From DATKCT01 sp035513055 (GTDB taxonomy: Bacteria > Verrucomicrobiota > Verrucomicrobiia > Verrucomicrobiales > DEV007): a stretch of DNA of 64,000 bases. Where the stretch lies: positions 3,051 through 67,050 of the forward strand of contig DATKCT010000069.1 of the NCBI GenBank assembly GCA_035513055.1, in the 5' to 3' direction. Shown here piece by piece: positions 17,048 through 26,532 of the stretch (positions are counted from its first letter, which is position 1; each line of letters starts with the position of its first letter). A program made the translations under genes and the position numbers. The notes beneath the pieces are model-generated. The model ran no database searches. It was given only the letters and a program-made list of their open reading frames with translations, and was not told where the DNA came from.

Positions 17048-17747
17048 GAGCCGGTCCCGGAGGCAGTTGGGACTCGGGTTTACGCTGCTGGAGGTGGTCA
17101 TCGCGATGACGATCTTCGTGGTGCTGGGCGGAACCATTTTCGCCATTGTCAGGGGCTCGATCCAGGCCACTTCGGATTTGCGGGAGATTGAAAGCGAGAA
17201 ACGCGAGATCGAGGCTTTTGTCAGTCTCTTGGAAGCGACGTTTTCGCGCTTTCCTCCCGGGGGATCGCTGGAGATCCGGGTGATCGAGACGGCGCCGCTG
17301 GTGCAGGAACTGGTGTTGCGGGGAGACCCGGCGGCTTTTGCATTGGGCGAGGAACCCACCAGCGCGGGAGAAACGACGATTGCGATCCGGCTCCGTCAGG
17401 ATAAGGCGGGTGTGGCGCGGCCGGCAGCCGGCGCAAAGAAGGGCGGCCCGGCATCCGGGGTTCTGGATCAGCGTTTTTTTGTGGGGATGAGCCGGCCGGA
17501 ATTGGCGCCGGGAGAGGAAGAGGGCGAAAGCGGCGCGGCGCGGCGCTTCTCGCTCGAGCCAGACGCGCAGGGACGGTACTGGATGGAATTGCTCGAGGAA
17601 GTCGCGGGCTTGGAGTGGCGAGTGTGGGATGCCGGCAACAAGCGGTGGGTCGAGCGCCAAGATCCGGGCCGGCCTCAGCTTTTGGAGATGCGCCTGACGC
17701 CCAAGGATGCGCGGTCTCCGCTACGGCAGGTTTTCGAGGTTTATTGA
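17031..17747 (+). CDS. gspJ: GspJ-like minor pseudopilin
   Basis: A 238-residue protein. The ATG at 17031 lies 17 bases inside the end of gspI. The prepilin helix is LGFTLLEVVIAMTIFVVLGG. The domain after it is 238 residues long overall, fits GspJ size, and contains the late strand EEVAGLEWRVWDAGNKRWVE seen in this family. GspJ joins GspI and GspK at the pseudopilus tip. Confidence 0.82.
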   Translation: MCIDLESRSRRQLGLGFTLLEVVIAMTIFVVLGGTIFAIVRGSIQATSDLREIESEKREIEAFVSLLEATFSRFPPGGSLEIRVIETAPLVQELVLRGDPAAFALGEEPTSAGETTIAIRLRQDKAGVARPAAGAKKGGPASGVLDQRFFVGMSRPELAPGEEEGESGAARRFSLEPDAQGRYWMELLEEVAGLEWRVWDAGNKRWVERQDPGRPQLLEMRLTPKDARSPLRQVFEVY

Positions 17748-17777
17748 AGGGATGATTTACGGACGGCGCGAACACGA

Positions 17778-18710
17778 ATGAGAATGGGCCGGATAACGTG
17801 GTTGAGCAGCCGGGGGCGAAGGGGCCGCCGGGCTTCGGCCATGCTCGTGGTGCTTTGGGCCATCATGATCATGGCCGTGGCGGTTGTGGGTTTTGTGGAA
17901 TACGCAAAGCGGACGGTGGAACGGGACGCGGCGGATGCGAAGGAGTTTGAAGCCCGGTTTCTGGCGGAATCGGGCTTGGTTTTGGCGGGGCATCCCTTGG
18001 TAAAACGGGGCGACCCGGTACTGCGGCAGGAGATGGGAACGGCGCGCGGGTTTGAAGTGACGGCGACAACCGAAGGGGCGCGCATCGCCATTCATCTCAT
18101 CGCCGTAAGTCCAGTGATTCAGGAGGCGGTTCGCGATCTGTTTTTCCGTTGGGGACTCGACTTGGAGAACGCCAGTATGGTGGTGGATTCGCTGGCGGAC
18201 TGGGTGGACGCTGACGATGACGAGAGGGTCCGGGGCGCCGAGCGGGATTTCTATGCCCAGCGGGGCCGGCCGCGGTATCCGGCCAACGTGGGTTTTCGCG
18301 ATCTGGAAGAGGTGCGGTTGGTGCGGGGGATGGAATTGGTCACGGAACTGAACCCAGATTGGAAGGAAGCCTTTACGCTGTATGGCGACGGGACCTTGGA
18401 TGTGAACGAAGCCAGCGCGGAGATGGTGGAGATGATTTGCCAAGTGGATTTCGAAGCGGCGGAGCGTCTGGTGCAGCGGCGGCGCGGGCCCGACGAGATC
18501 GATCACACTTGGGACGACGTCATCTATACGGACATGCGGGAGGTGCGGGAGATGCTCGGGCTCGGCTTCCGGGATTTCGTCCGGATTCAATCGAGGATGA
18601 CGCTGGCGCATCCCGTGCGGAGGGTCGAGAGCCGGGGTTGGGCGGGGGATCGATCAAAAAGGCTTGTCGCCATCCTTGGCGGCGGCCATCGTGAACTCTT
18701 CGAGCGTTGA
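17778..18710 (+). CDS. gspK: GspK-like pseudopilin tip protein
   Basis: A 310-residue protein. The N-terminus is RRASAMLVVLWAIMIMAVAV, which lacks the usual Glu at +5, as is normal for GspK. The central signature SLADWVDADDDERVRGAERD is the GspK metal-binding motif, and LDVNEASAEMVEMICQVD is the helix-hairpin-helix-like segment of the family. A short ATG-initiated reading frame at 17753 dead-ends in a stop just before the start. Confidence 0.92.
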   Translation: MRMGRITWLSSRGRRGRRASAMLVVLWAIMIMAVAVVGFVEYAKRTVERDAADAKEFEARFLAESGLVLAGHPLVKRGDPVLRQEMGTARGFEVTATTEGARIAIHLIAVSPVIQEAVRDLFFRWGLDLENASMVVDSLADWVDADDDERVRGAERDFYAQRGRPRYPANVGFRDLEEVRLVRGMELVTELNPDWKEAFTLYGDGTLDVNEASAEMVEMICQVDFEAAERLVQRRRGPDEIDHTWDDVIYTDMREVREMLGLGFRDFVRIQSRMTLAHPVRRVESRGWAGDRSKRLVAILGGGHRELFER

Positions 18711-18728
18711 TGAGGGCTCGGATCGCCG

Positions 18729-19967
18729 ATGACTCGAAGAACTCGCAGGAAGGCGACGGTGGTGGTTCCCGGTCCGGGTGGAGACTGGGAGGTATGGCTG
18801 ACGAACGGGGGCGGCGGGCGCCGTCTCGCCGGGACCCTCTCCCGGCCGCGGGATTTACGGCGCGCGGAGGGAAGCGTCTACATCGGTGTGCCGAGCCAGC
18901 ACTGCCGGACGTTGAGTCTGCGGCTGCCGGCGGCGGATCCCGAAGACATGCGGCGAATGATCCATTCGCAGTTGGAGCGGCGCGGGCTCACCCCGAGAGG
19001 GGAGGGCCGGGCCGCTTTCGAGGCCTGGAATCTGGTCTCGGAAGACGGCGAAAGCGTGATGAGTGTGGACGTGCTGTCCGACGCTCTGCCTCGGGATTTG
19101 GAGTTGCGCCGGGCTTCGGCCTATGCCGCGGCGGCGCGGTTTTTTCCCCTCCCGGAAGGGCGGGCGGCGGTGTTTGCGGAGGAAGGCCGGCTGGTCTTGG
19201 CGGTGGGGCATCGCGGCTGTTTGGCGCACGGGCACGTGTTGAGCCCGCAGACTCGCCTTACCTCGGAGTTGGGCCGGGAGATCGAGGTGAGCCTGCTGAG
19301 TCTCGAGGAGGAAGGCGTCTTGGGAGCGGCCGAGGGGGTCGAGTTATGGGGAACGTTTCCGGAACAAGAGGTCGAGGAACTCCGCTCGGGGTTGCGACTG
19401 TCCTTGACGGTGCGGGAGCGCCCACAGCCGGCTAGGCCGCGGGGCGAGCGTCTCGCGGGAGCGACGGCGCTTTTGCCGCCGCGGGTGCGGCAGAGTCAGC
19501 GCAGGCGGCGGTTGCAGAAAGTCCAGTTGGCGGCGGTGCTGCTGGGCTTGGCCGCTTACGGTTGGCTGGTGGTTTCTCTGAAGAAGAGGGAGGGAGATCT
19601 TGACCAGCGCATCGCCGGCGCGGAAGAGCAGGTGGCCCCGACGCGAGCGGCGGCTGGTGCGGTTCGGAGCACGGCGGAACGCTGGCGCGGGTTGCGAGAC
19701 GTGATCGAGCCGAGGCGCTATCCCCTTTTGCATCTCGATCATGTGGCCCGGATCATGCCCGAGGGCGGCCTGGTGTTGCGCGATTTCGAGAGCAAGGGGG
19801 CGGAAGTGACCCTCCGGGGTCGAGCCCGGGGGGCGGGCGAGGCCTTTGAATTTGTCCGTCTGCTCAACGCCGATGAGAATGCCCGCCTGTTCGCTTGGAG
19901 CATGCCCGAACCCCAGGTGGCCGAAGACGGCAGCGCCACGTTCGAGATCAAAGGCGCCATGCGTTAG
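18729..19967 (+). CDS. gspL: GspL/PilM-PilN-like inner membrane protein
   Basis: A 412-residue protein. Residues 1-230 resemble the actin-like cytoplasmic domain of GspL/PilM (VYIGVPSQHCRTLSLRLP; SQLERRGL). One membrane helix is at ~265-285 (LAAVLLGLAAYGWLVVSL), followed by a coiled stretch and a small C-terminal ferredoxin-like domain (VLRDFESKGAEVTLRGRA). In type II secretion GspL recruits the GspE ATPase to the membrane. It follows gspK by 18 bases. Confidence 0.82.
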   Translation: MTRRTRRKATVVVPGPGGDWEVWLTNGGGGRRLAGTLSRPRDLRRAEGSVYIGVPSQHCRTLSLRLPAADPEDMRRMIHSQLERRGLTPRGEGRAAFEAWNLVSEDGESVMSVDVLSDALPRDLELRRASAYAAAARFFPLPEGRAAVFAEEGRLVLAVGHRGCLAHGHVLSPQTRLTSELGREIEVSLLSLEEEGVLGAAEGVELWGTFPEQEVEELRSGLRLSLTVRERPQPARPRGERLAGATALLPPRVRQSQRRRRLQKVQLAAVLLGLAAYGWLVVSLKKREGDLDQRIAGAEEQVAPTRAAAGAVRSTAERWRGLRDVIEPRRYPLLHLDHVARIMPEGGLVLRDFESKGAEVTLRGRARGAGEAFEFVRLLNADENARLFAWSMPEPQVAEDGSATFEIKGAMR

Positions 19968-19979
19968 GCCACAGACGGC

Positions 19980-20516
19980 ATGAGAGGACTACGCAAAAAC
20001 GAAAGACGCTTGTTGGCGCTTTGCGCAGCGACGGGCTTTCTGGTGGTGAACGGGATCTTGTGGAAGGAATACCGGGGCCGGGTAAAGGAGAAACAGGAGA
20101 AACTCGCGGCGCTCGAATCGGAGATCGAAACGAATGAAGCCGTGCTGATGGAACGGGCGTTTTGGGAGAAGCGAGGCGCTTGGTTGTCCGAGAACATGCC
20201 TCGCTTCGTGGACCGGGGAGCGGCGCATTCAGGGCTGCTCGAAGAGATGCGATCGAGCGCTTTGGCGCACGATTTGGACATCGACCAGATTGTGTTGGTC
20301 AAGCCGGAGGGATCGGCCCACTTCGAGGAAGTGGCGGTGACCTTGCAGTTGGACGGGCCCGAGTATCAGCTTTACCGGTGGCTGGCTTCGCTCCAGGCGC
20401 CGGCCTTGTTTCAGGCGATCAAGTTTCTCAAGGTCTATCCGGATCAGCAAGATGCGCGGACTCCGGAGCCCCTGGGAGAGTGCCGGGTGACCGTCGCCCG
20501 CTGGTATCAACGCTGA
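19980..20516 (+). CDS. gspM: GspM/PilO-like inner membrane protein
   Basis: A 178-residue bitopic protein: a short basic N-terminus, one membrane helix (LLALCAATGFLVVNGILW), a coiled coil (VKEKQEKLAALESEIETNE) and a small alpha/beta domain (AVTLQLDGPEYQLYRWLASL). This architecture and the position after gspL identify a GspM/PilO-type partner. The similarity is structural and positional, since primary sequence in this family is poorly conserved. Confidence 0.75.
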   Translation: MRGLRKNERRLLALCAATGFLVVNGILWKEYRGRVKEKQEKLAALESEIETNEAVLMERAFWEKRGAWLSENMPRFVDRGAAHSGLLEEMRSSALAHDLDIDQIVLVKPEGSAHFEEVAVTLQLDGPEYQLYRWLASLQAPALFQAIKFLKVYPDQQDARTPEPLGECRVTVARWYQR

Positions 20517-20528
20517 ATTGCTGAAGGC

Positions 20529-21194
20529 ATGGAGGAGAAGCACAAGAGACTGTGGCGCGGGGTTCTGGGGCTGTGTCTCGCCGCTCTGCTGAGCGGCCCG
20601 GCCGCGGCCGCCGAAGAGAGCGCCGACCCGGACCTTCCGGGAAAGCTGCCCGCCAACAGCTACGACTCCCTGTTTTCCTCGTCTCCTTTCCGGCGCTTGC
20701 TGACCTTGTCGGACGCCTTGGTCGTGACGGGCATCGCCAAGCTTCCGGAAGGTCCGGTAGCCACCATTCTGAACCGGAGCAATAACCAGACCGTAACCGT
20801 GGGCAGGGAACCGAACGCTCTGGGTTGGCGCATCGTTTCCGTAGATGGATCCCGGATGGAAACCGTCCAGGTCCGCATCGAGGCGGAAGGTCAGGAGGTG
20901 ACCGTGCGTTTCGATCCGCTCCAAATCGCTCCCGAGGAGATCCGGAGGCAACGGCGGCGGCGCGCGGAGCCCGGAAGACCGGCCGAAGAATGGAAGCGGG
21001 AACCTTGGGTGGAACAATTGGATCCGGATCTCATCACCATCCTCGATCTGCTGCCCAGAATCCGGCAAACAGAGTTCCGGGCGACTTTCGCGGATTTTCT
21101 CAGCGACAATCCCGATGCGGGTTCGGAACGGCTCAACAGCTTTGCCCGCGAAACCATCGCTCAAATCCGCGCCGCACCCGAGGGCCTGGACTGA
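20529..21194 (+). CDS. GspC/PilP-like periplasmic protein
   Basis: A 221-residue protein with a cleavable-looking signal peptide (LCLAALLSGPAAAAEE) instead of the membrane anchor of classical GspC. Residues ~55-105 (LLTLSDALVVTGIAKLPEGP...) look like the small beta domain by which GspC or PilP contacts the secretin. The C-terminal half is helical and charged. It lies directly upstream of the secretin gene, the expected place for such a connector. The gene symbol is left open. Confidence 0.6.
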   Translation: MEEKHKRLWRGVLGLCLAALLSGPAAAAEESADPDLPGKLPANSYDSLFSSSPFRRLLTLSDALVVTGIAKLPEGPVATILNRSNNQTVTVGREPNALGWRIVSVDGSRMETVQVRIEAEGQEVTVRFDPLQIAPEEIRRQRRRRAEPGRPAEEWKREPWVEQLDPDLITILDLLPRIRQTEFRATFADFLSDNPDAGSERLNSFARETIAQIRAAPEGLD

Positions 21195-21215
21195 GGGCGG
21201 GCCCTGCAACTTCTC

Positions 21216-23615
21216 ATGGATTCCCTTTCCTTTCACTCTCGTCGCGAAAGCGCCCGGATCGTGGGCGCGATCGCGACTGCATTCGCCGTTTTCACCGCCT
21301 GCCCGCTCTGGGCTCAAGAGGAGGCCCAACCGTGGGAGGCGGACGGGAGCGTGTCTCTGAAATTTCCTAACAATCCGGTGTCGGACATCCTCGATGTTTA
21401 CCAACGCCTGTCGGGAAAGGTGGTGATCAAGGACAGCCGGGTGTTCGACGGCGAATCCCTGAGCCTGGTGACGGAGCGGGACGTGAGTCCGGAGGAGGCT
21501 TTGCGGCTCATGGAAGGCGCTTTGCAGATCAACGGTTATATCCTGTCGGAGGCGGACGATGGGCGCAGCGTCCGGGTCATGCTCAAGGACGCCGAACAGG
21601 CTACGGTGAGCGAGGGCATGACCATCCACCGTTCACTCGCCGAGTTGCCGGGAGGCGCAACGCTGGTGGGCTACTTCATGGTCTTGGAATTCCTCGATCC
21701 CACGGAGGCCGGCTCGATTTTCGCCAATCATGTTGGGCTCAATCCTTTCGGACGGATCACGCCCGTGGCCAATCCCCCGGGTCTGATCATCACCGAAAGC
21801 AGCTCGATCATCCGGCGTCTCGAACAGTTGCGCACGGTCATTGACGTCCCCCATCGCGAGGGTGACCGGATCACGGATTTTTTCGATCTCGTGCATGCCG
21901 AAGCCTCAATCGTGGCGCAGATCATTCAGGCAACGCTGGCCACGCGGGGGCCGGATGCGGCGGTGGGACGCAACACGTTGACGGCTTCGAGTCCGCGGGC
22001 AACAACGCGATCCGATGAGGAGACGCCGCCGCAGGTGGTGGCCGATGACCGGCTCAACCGGATCCTGGTGGTGGCGCGCCCTGAGGAGTTCACCTATATC
22101 GCCAGCCTGATCGATCAATTCGATCAGCCCATCCCGATCGGGGAGACGTTGGAACGTCGTCTGCGTTACGTGTTTGTCGACGAAGTCTTGCCCGTTTTGG
22201 CCGACGTCCTGCAGGATACAGGGACGGGGACGACGCCGCTGCCCGGAGGCGGATCGATCACGACGCGAGAGCAGCCGCAAGCTTCGGTCTTGCCATCGAC
22301 TCTGACCGGGCGATCCCGGAGGGGCGTGCAGACGCGCGATGTTTCCGAGACCGATCCCGGGGGGCGTGTCGACCAACTTCTGGATCCTTTGGAGAGCACG
22401 GCGCCGATATCCGTTCAGGTAGGCAAGACGCGCATCATCGCCGACCTGCAAGCCAACGCCATCATCGCGGCCGGTCCGCGGGACAGCTTGAACAAGATCG
22501 ACGACATCTTGGACCGGCTCGATCGCAAGCCGCCGCAGGTCTACCTGGCCACAATCATCGGTCAGTTAGACTTGGATGACGGCATCGATTTCGGCGTGGA
22601 ATGGCTCCAGCAGTTCGAGAAAAGCGGAGACGGCGGGTATGCGAGCAGTTTTCTGACCAGGCCGGGACTCTTGAATGCGGTCGGGGACATGCGTGAGAAT
22701 GTCCTCACCGAGGCGGTCTCGCCCCTGAGCGGGCTGAATTTTTACGGCCAGATCAGCGACAATGTCGAGGTCTTCATCCGCGCCTTGGAACGATCGAAGC
22801 GGTTCAAGATCCTGTCTCGTCCCGCGGTGTATGCGGCCAACAACAAAAAAGCGGTGATCACCTCAGGACAAGAGGTGCCCGTGCCGACGAGCAGCATCAC
22901 CGACCTCTCCAACACGGACACGGTGCGGACGAATATCGATTTTCGCGACGTGGTTCTGAAGCTCGAAGTCATCCCTTTGATCAACGACAACGACGAGGTG
23001 ACGCTGACCATCGCTCAAGTGAACGACACCGTGATCGGAACCACGGAGGTAGCCGGCGACCAGGTCCCCATTATTGGAACCGACCGTCTTACGACCACGG
23101 TGACCATCCCCAACCGGATGACGGTGGTGTTGGGAGGCCTCATTACCGAGACGGAAGAAGAGGATTCGCACGGGATTCCGTTCGTGAGCCGGATCCCCGT
23201 TCTCGGGCACGCCTTCAAGACCAGCGGAACCAGGAAGGTCCGCAAGGAGTTGCTGATCTTCATCCAGCCGGTGGTTGTGGACAGCGAGCGGGAGTTGGCC
23301 GAGGCCAGTTATTACGAAGACCTGCGCACGGGCATCGGGGCGGATGCGCATCAGCGTTTTCCGGACCATCCGGACCCGCGGGAAGCGTGGGCGCCGGAAG
23401 ATCCGGCCGGCGCCGGGCTTGGGGAGGGAAGCGCCGTCCACACCGGCGCGGGCAAGGCCCGGGAAGTGTCTGGAGGCGTAGAAGAGCTTCCGGCTCAGGA
23501 AGCCACGGAGGCGGAGCCGGCGGCTTCGCCGCGCTGGCCGCAGGGGACGGGAGCAGATACCGAGGACCGGCGCAACCGCCGCGTCAAGCGGGCCATCCGC
23601 CCGGACCGGCATTGA
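21216..23615 (+). CDS. gspD: Type II secretion secretin GspD
   Basis: A 799-residue outer-membrane secretin. It has an N-terminal signal peptide ending near CPLWAQ, then N-domains beginning VSLKFPNNPVSDILDVYQRL. Further repeats carry DRLNRILVVARPEEFTYI, and the C-terminal secretin domain runs from ~residue 430 with ILSRPAVYAANNKKAVITSG, TTTVTIPNRMTVVLGGL and IPVLGHAFKTSGTRKVRKEL. The tail after residue 700 is Pro/Glu/Ala-rich and low in complexity. It forms the exit channel for the pseudopilus built by the upstream genes. No GspE or GspF is encoded in the window, so those must lie elsewhere. Confidence 0.93.
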   Translation: MDSLSFHSRRESARIVGAIATAFAVFTACPLWAQEEAQPWEADGSVSLKFPNNPVSDILDVYQRLSGKVVIKDSRVFDGESLSLVTERDVSPEEALRLMEGALQINGYILSEADDGRSVRVMLKDAEQATVSEGMTIHRSLAELPGGATLVGYFMVLEFLDPTEAGSIFANHVGLNPFGRITPVANPPGLIITESSSIIRRLEQLRTVIDVPHREGDRITDFFDLVHAEASIVAQIIQATLATRGPDAAVGRNTLTASSPRATTRSDEETPPQVVADDRLNRILVVARPEEFTYIASLIDQFDQPIPIGETLERRLRYVFVDEVLPVLADVLQDTGTGTTPLPGGGSITTREQPQASVLPSTLTGRSRRGVQTRDVSETDPGGRVDQLLDPLESTAPISVQVGKTRIIADLQANAIIAAGPRDSLNKIDDILDRLDRKPPQVYLATIIGQLDLDDGIDFGVEWLQQFEKSGDGGYASSFLTRPGLLNAVGDMRENVLTEAVSPLSGLNFYGQISDNVEVFIRALERSKRFKILSRPAVYAANNKKAVITSGQEVPVPTSSITDLSNTDTVRTNIDFRDVVLKLEVIPLINDNDEVTLTIAQVNDTVIGTTEVAGDQVPIIGTDRLTTTVTIPNRMTVVLGGLITETEEEDSHGIPFVSRIPVLGHAFKTSGTRKVRKELLIFIQPVVVDSERELAEASYYEDLRTGIGADAHQRFPDHPDPREAWAPEDPAGAGLGEGSAVHTGAGKAREVSGGVEELPAQEATEAEPAASPRWPQGTGADTEDRRNRRVKRAIRPDRH

Positions 23616-23710
23616 TCAAGGGGAGGCCAAGGACGCAACGCTCTGAACGCCTGATCTCAAGGTCTCCGGCCGGCAACCGTGTCCGCCCCACGGGAGGAGG
23701 AAAACCGTGG

Positions 23711-23808
23711 CGCGGGCACTCCTGACCGCGAACTCTTGAGGCTCGATGGCGGACGGACATGTCAGCCCCCCGGTAGAGGATTCGTGGCGCGGGCACTCTT
23801 GCCCGCGG
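23711..23808. repeat. Pair of REP-like palindromes
   Basis: CGCGGGCACTCCTGACCGCG (23711-23730) and CGCGGGCACTCTTGCCCGCG (23789-23808) are two copies of the same palindrome, the second perfect with 8-bp arms. Each is preceded by GTGG. A third copy, CGCGGGCATTCTTGCCCGCG, lies inside the element at 27286. They fill the 206-base spacer between convergent gspD and the zinc-ribbon gene. Confidence 0.7.
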
Positions 23809-23821
23809 GTCAGGGCTCACC

Positions 23822-25297
23822 CTACGGGCCGGAGGACGATGTATGCAGGCCCAGAAAGCCCCAGGAGATGAATTCCTCGACTTCAATGGAGGGAGAAGCG
23901 GCTCCGGCTTCTCCCGCGGTATCTCCGAGAGGCCGAAAGCTCAAGCGGAGGCTGGCGAAGCGGGCCGCTGCCGATTCGAGGCCGGCGAGCAGAGTGCGAT
24001 AGGCTGGTGTGTCAGCCGGTCGCAGGAAGACGGGAAGATGGGGGAGAGTCACTCCAAATACGGAGATGACGGCATCTGCCTCGTGCGTCGTGGGGCGGGC
24101 CAGCCGGACCACGACGCGGAACTCCTCCGAAACCGGTGTTTTTGAGGAGAGAAAACGGTCCCAGGAATGATCGCGCGTTTGGCGATAGGTCGGCCAATCC
24201 AGGGCATATCGGCTGCCTAACTTTTTCACGTAGGCAATCGTGGGACGGAGGCGCGAGTCTTCGAGTTCTTCGCTCAGGGATCCCACGGTGAGCTTGGAGG
24301 CTGGGCGGATCACGAAGGGAAAGATGTCCTGCTCCTTATCTTGGCTTCCTTGTGGGTAGGCGAAAGCCTGGAGGTCGAGCCGATGTTCCCAGCGGTTGGG
24401 ATCTTGATAATAATCTCGGAGGGAGGGTTCGAAGGCGTCGGGATCGAGGATGCAGGCGAGTTTCGCCTCGATATCGGCGGCGGCGAAGAACGTGGTAAGC
24501 ACCTGAGTCCCCGCCGTTTCCGAAGCGCGTTTTTCTTGGAGGATATGAGCGAATTCGCGCTCTGGGATGGCGGATTGTGGGGCGGCCGCCCTGGGGGCGA
24601 GTGTGGGAGCGCCGCCGGCGACTGGAAAGCTCAGAACCGTGCCGGCTCGGCGTGCCCGGAGTTCCGCAGGACCTGAAGGAGAGGCGAGCGAGCGGGTCTG
24701 GCCGCCGGACCGGCTCGGCAGCAAGTCGAGGGCTAGAACCAGGAGCAGAGCAAGCAAAGGCAACGCCAGCAATGAGATAAGCGCGAGACGAGGGCGGGGC
24801 CCCTTGGTCGATGGCTGAGGGAGTTTCTCGGCTTGCTGGAGGAGGGGTTCAGGAGGGGGAGCCGCGCTTTGGAAGGGACGGAAAAGGGCTGGACGCGACA
24901 ACGCGGGGTTGGGCGCCGAGGCTCCGCATTGGGGGCAGGGAACCGAAGGCACGTTCCAACCGGGCGGGGGCAGAGCGGCCCAATCGCAGGCAGGGCATTC
25001 GACGCGGACAACGATGGTTTCTGTGCAAAAAGGGCAAACGAGGACGGGCTTGCTCCACCTCGGCGGGGGGAGCAAGCGAGCGGCGCAGCCTGGGCAATCG
25101 AGAATCGCCAGGCCGAGGGGGCGAGGCAGGATAGAGGACTGCGGATCAGGACCGGCCGGCTGCGGGAGCGAGCGGAGTGCGGGTGGATGGACCTGTGGAC
25201 TCTGGTCGCCGGATGAGGTCGAGTCCACCAGTTTGGTGGAGGGAACGGCTTGACGTTTGGAGAGGCGTTTAGCGCGATACAAGCGGATGAGTCGCAT
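23822..25297 (-). CDS. Zinc-ribbon membrane protein of unknown function
   Basis: A 491-residue protein. Residues ~65-125 hold an array of Cys pairs (CPGCAARLL, CPFCTETIV, CPACDWAAL, CPQCGASAP), enough for two zinc ribbons. One strongly hydrophobic helix follows at ~170-190 (LISLLALPLLALLLVLALDLL). The outer part carries FAAADIEAKLACILDPDAFE, then a compact alpha/beta domain to the end. This layout (zinc ribbon inside, one membrane span, outer domain) recurs in PVC bacteria. It is divergent from the PEP-CTERM gene. No enzyme motif was seen. Confidence 0.65.
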   Translation of the reverse strand: MRLIRLYRAKRLSKRQAVPSTKLVDSTSSGDQSPQVHPPALRSLPQPAGPDPQSSILPRPLGLAILDCPGCAARLLPPPRWSKPVLVCPFCTETIVVRVECPACDWAALPPPGWNVPSVPCPQCGASAPNPALSRPALFRPFQSAAPPPEPLLQQAEKLPQPSTKGPRPRLALISLLALPLLALLLVLALDLLPSRSGGQTRSLASPSGPAELRARRAGTVLSFPVAGGAPTLAPRAAAPQSAIPEREFAHILQEKRASETAGTQVLTTFFAAADIEAKLACILDPDAFEPSLRDYYQDPNRWEHRLDLQAFAYPQGSQDKEQDIFPFVIRPASKLTVGSLSEELEDSRLRPTIAYVKKLGSRYALDWPTYRQTRDHSWDRFLSSKTPVSEEFRVVVRLARPTTHEADAVISVFGVTLPHLPVFLRPADTPAYRTLLAGLESAAARFASLRLSFRPLGDTAGEAGAASPSIEVEEFISWGFLGLHTSSSGP

Positions 25298-25491
25298 TTA
25301 AGATAGGTTCCGTCGCTTTTGCGGTTGAAATGCAACGATCCAGTAGACGTTGAGGAACGGGGTCACAACCGAAAAGTGGGGAAAGATCCCGCGGAAGAAG
25401 AGGAGGAGCTGAGGCGGATGTTACAAAAGAGTTTCAGACGCAGAATATTGTTTCTTGACGTATTTAGGGGTCATAGACTACAGGGGCGGCT

Positions 25492-26523
25492 GTGAAGATC
25501 ATAAAGACAGGATTTCTGGGAACGGGTTGGATGGTGGTTGGGCTCTTTGCTGGCTCGCTTGGAGCGGGCCAGGTTCTGAGCCAAACTCCGCCGCTAACGC
25601 CGAATTTCGACTTTGAATGGTTCGATGCGGTGACCGGCGACAACAGCTTCGCCGAGGATGGGAAAACCCACTGGTACGTCGATTCCGGCGCCGACCAGTA
25701 TGCGATCGATCAGTGGGAACGTCCGACCAACCAGACCTATAACTTTTGGAATGGAGCGGGACACTATGGGACTGACGGCGACTATTTCGCCAATCTCGAC
25801 ATCGTGCGCGGTCTGTCCGGCTTCGATCAGGACTTCGTCTATTTCGCCATCGATCTGTATGACAACGCCATTTACAAGAATGACGATCCGGTGACGATCG
25901 ACCGGGAGGGTCTGAAGTACGATTACCGTATCCGGTTGAGTCTTGAGGAGAACGGGAGCAGCGGCTGGTTGTTGAGTACGGACGATCCGGAGAACAAACA
26001 GGGGACTTCCTGGGGACAGGAAGGGGTGACAGGCTTCCGGGACACGAACGGGGATTTCGCTGTGGATGGGGATGGATACGATCTCGAGTTCATTGCCGAT
26101 GGAGAGATCACGCAGACACCCTACCCGGGAGCGCCAAATCTGAATGGGCAGGACACCTTGTGGTCCCGGGTGAGCCCGTTGGACGACACCATCGTTGAGT
26201 TCGCCTTGAAATATGCGAATCTCGGTTTGACGGCGGACGATTTGAAGACGCTGCCGTATCTCGTCTTCGAGGCGAACAAAGGGACGCAGGATCCCGCAAA
26301 CTATATTTGGAATCAGGAATACACCGGCAGCGAGGCGGGATCGCCGAATTATGGGGGATCGGGAGACCTGAACGAGTTTGGAACCGAGGGCCTCGGGAAT
26401 GTTTATGAGCTGGACACCTTGAGGTTGACGGGGCCGGATGCGCACTTGCCGGAGCCCTCGACGCTTTCGATGTTGTTGGCGGGACTTGCGGGCATGCTGC
26501 TGGTGAGGCGGCGGACCCGCTGA
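25492..26523 (+). CDS. Secreted protein with PEP-CTERM sorting signal
   Basis: A 343-residue protein with a GTG start after AGGGGCG, then a signal peptide (GWMVVGLFAGSLGAGQVLSQ). The C-terminus LPEPSTLSMLLAGLAGMLLV plus RRRTR is a textbook PEP-CTERM tail: PEP, one membrane helix and a basic end. It is recognised and cleaved by an exosortase, which is not in the window. The body is Asp/Tyr/Trp-rich with DTNGDFAVDGDGYDLEF, probably a calcium-binding beta fold. TTGACG at 25455 is a possible -35 element, but no good -10 is evident. Many such proteins belong to extracellular matrix; the exact role is unknown. Confidence 0.85.
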   Translation: MKIIKTGFLGTGWMVVGLFAGSLGAGQVLSQTPPLTPNFDFEWFDAVTGDNSFAEDGKTHWYVDSGADQYAIDQWERPTNQTYNFWNGAGHYGTDGDYFANLDIVRGLSGFDQDFVYFAIDLYDNAIYKNDDPVTIDREGLKYDYRIRLSLEENGSSGWLLSTDDPENKQGTSWGQEGVTGFRDTNGDFAVDGDGYDLEFIADGEITQTPYPGAPNLNGQDTLWSRVSPLDDTIVEFALKYANLGLTADDLKTLPYLVFEANKGTQDPANYIWNQEYTGSEAGSPNYGGSGDLNEFGTEGLGNVYELDTLRLTGPDAHLPEPSTLSMLLAGLAGMLLVRRRTR

Positions 26524-26532
26524 CCGATCGCT

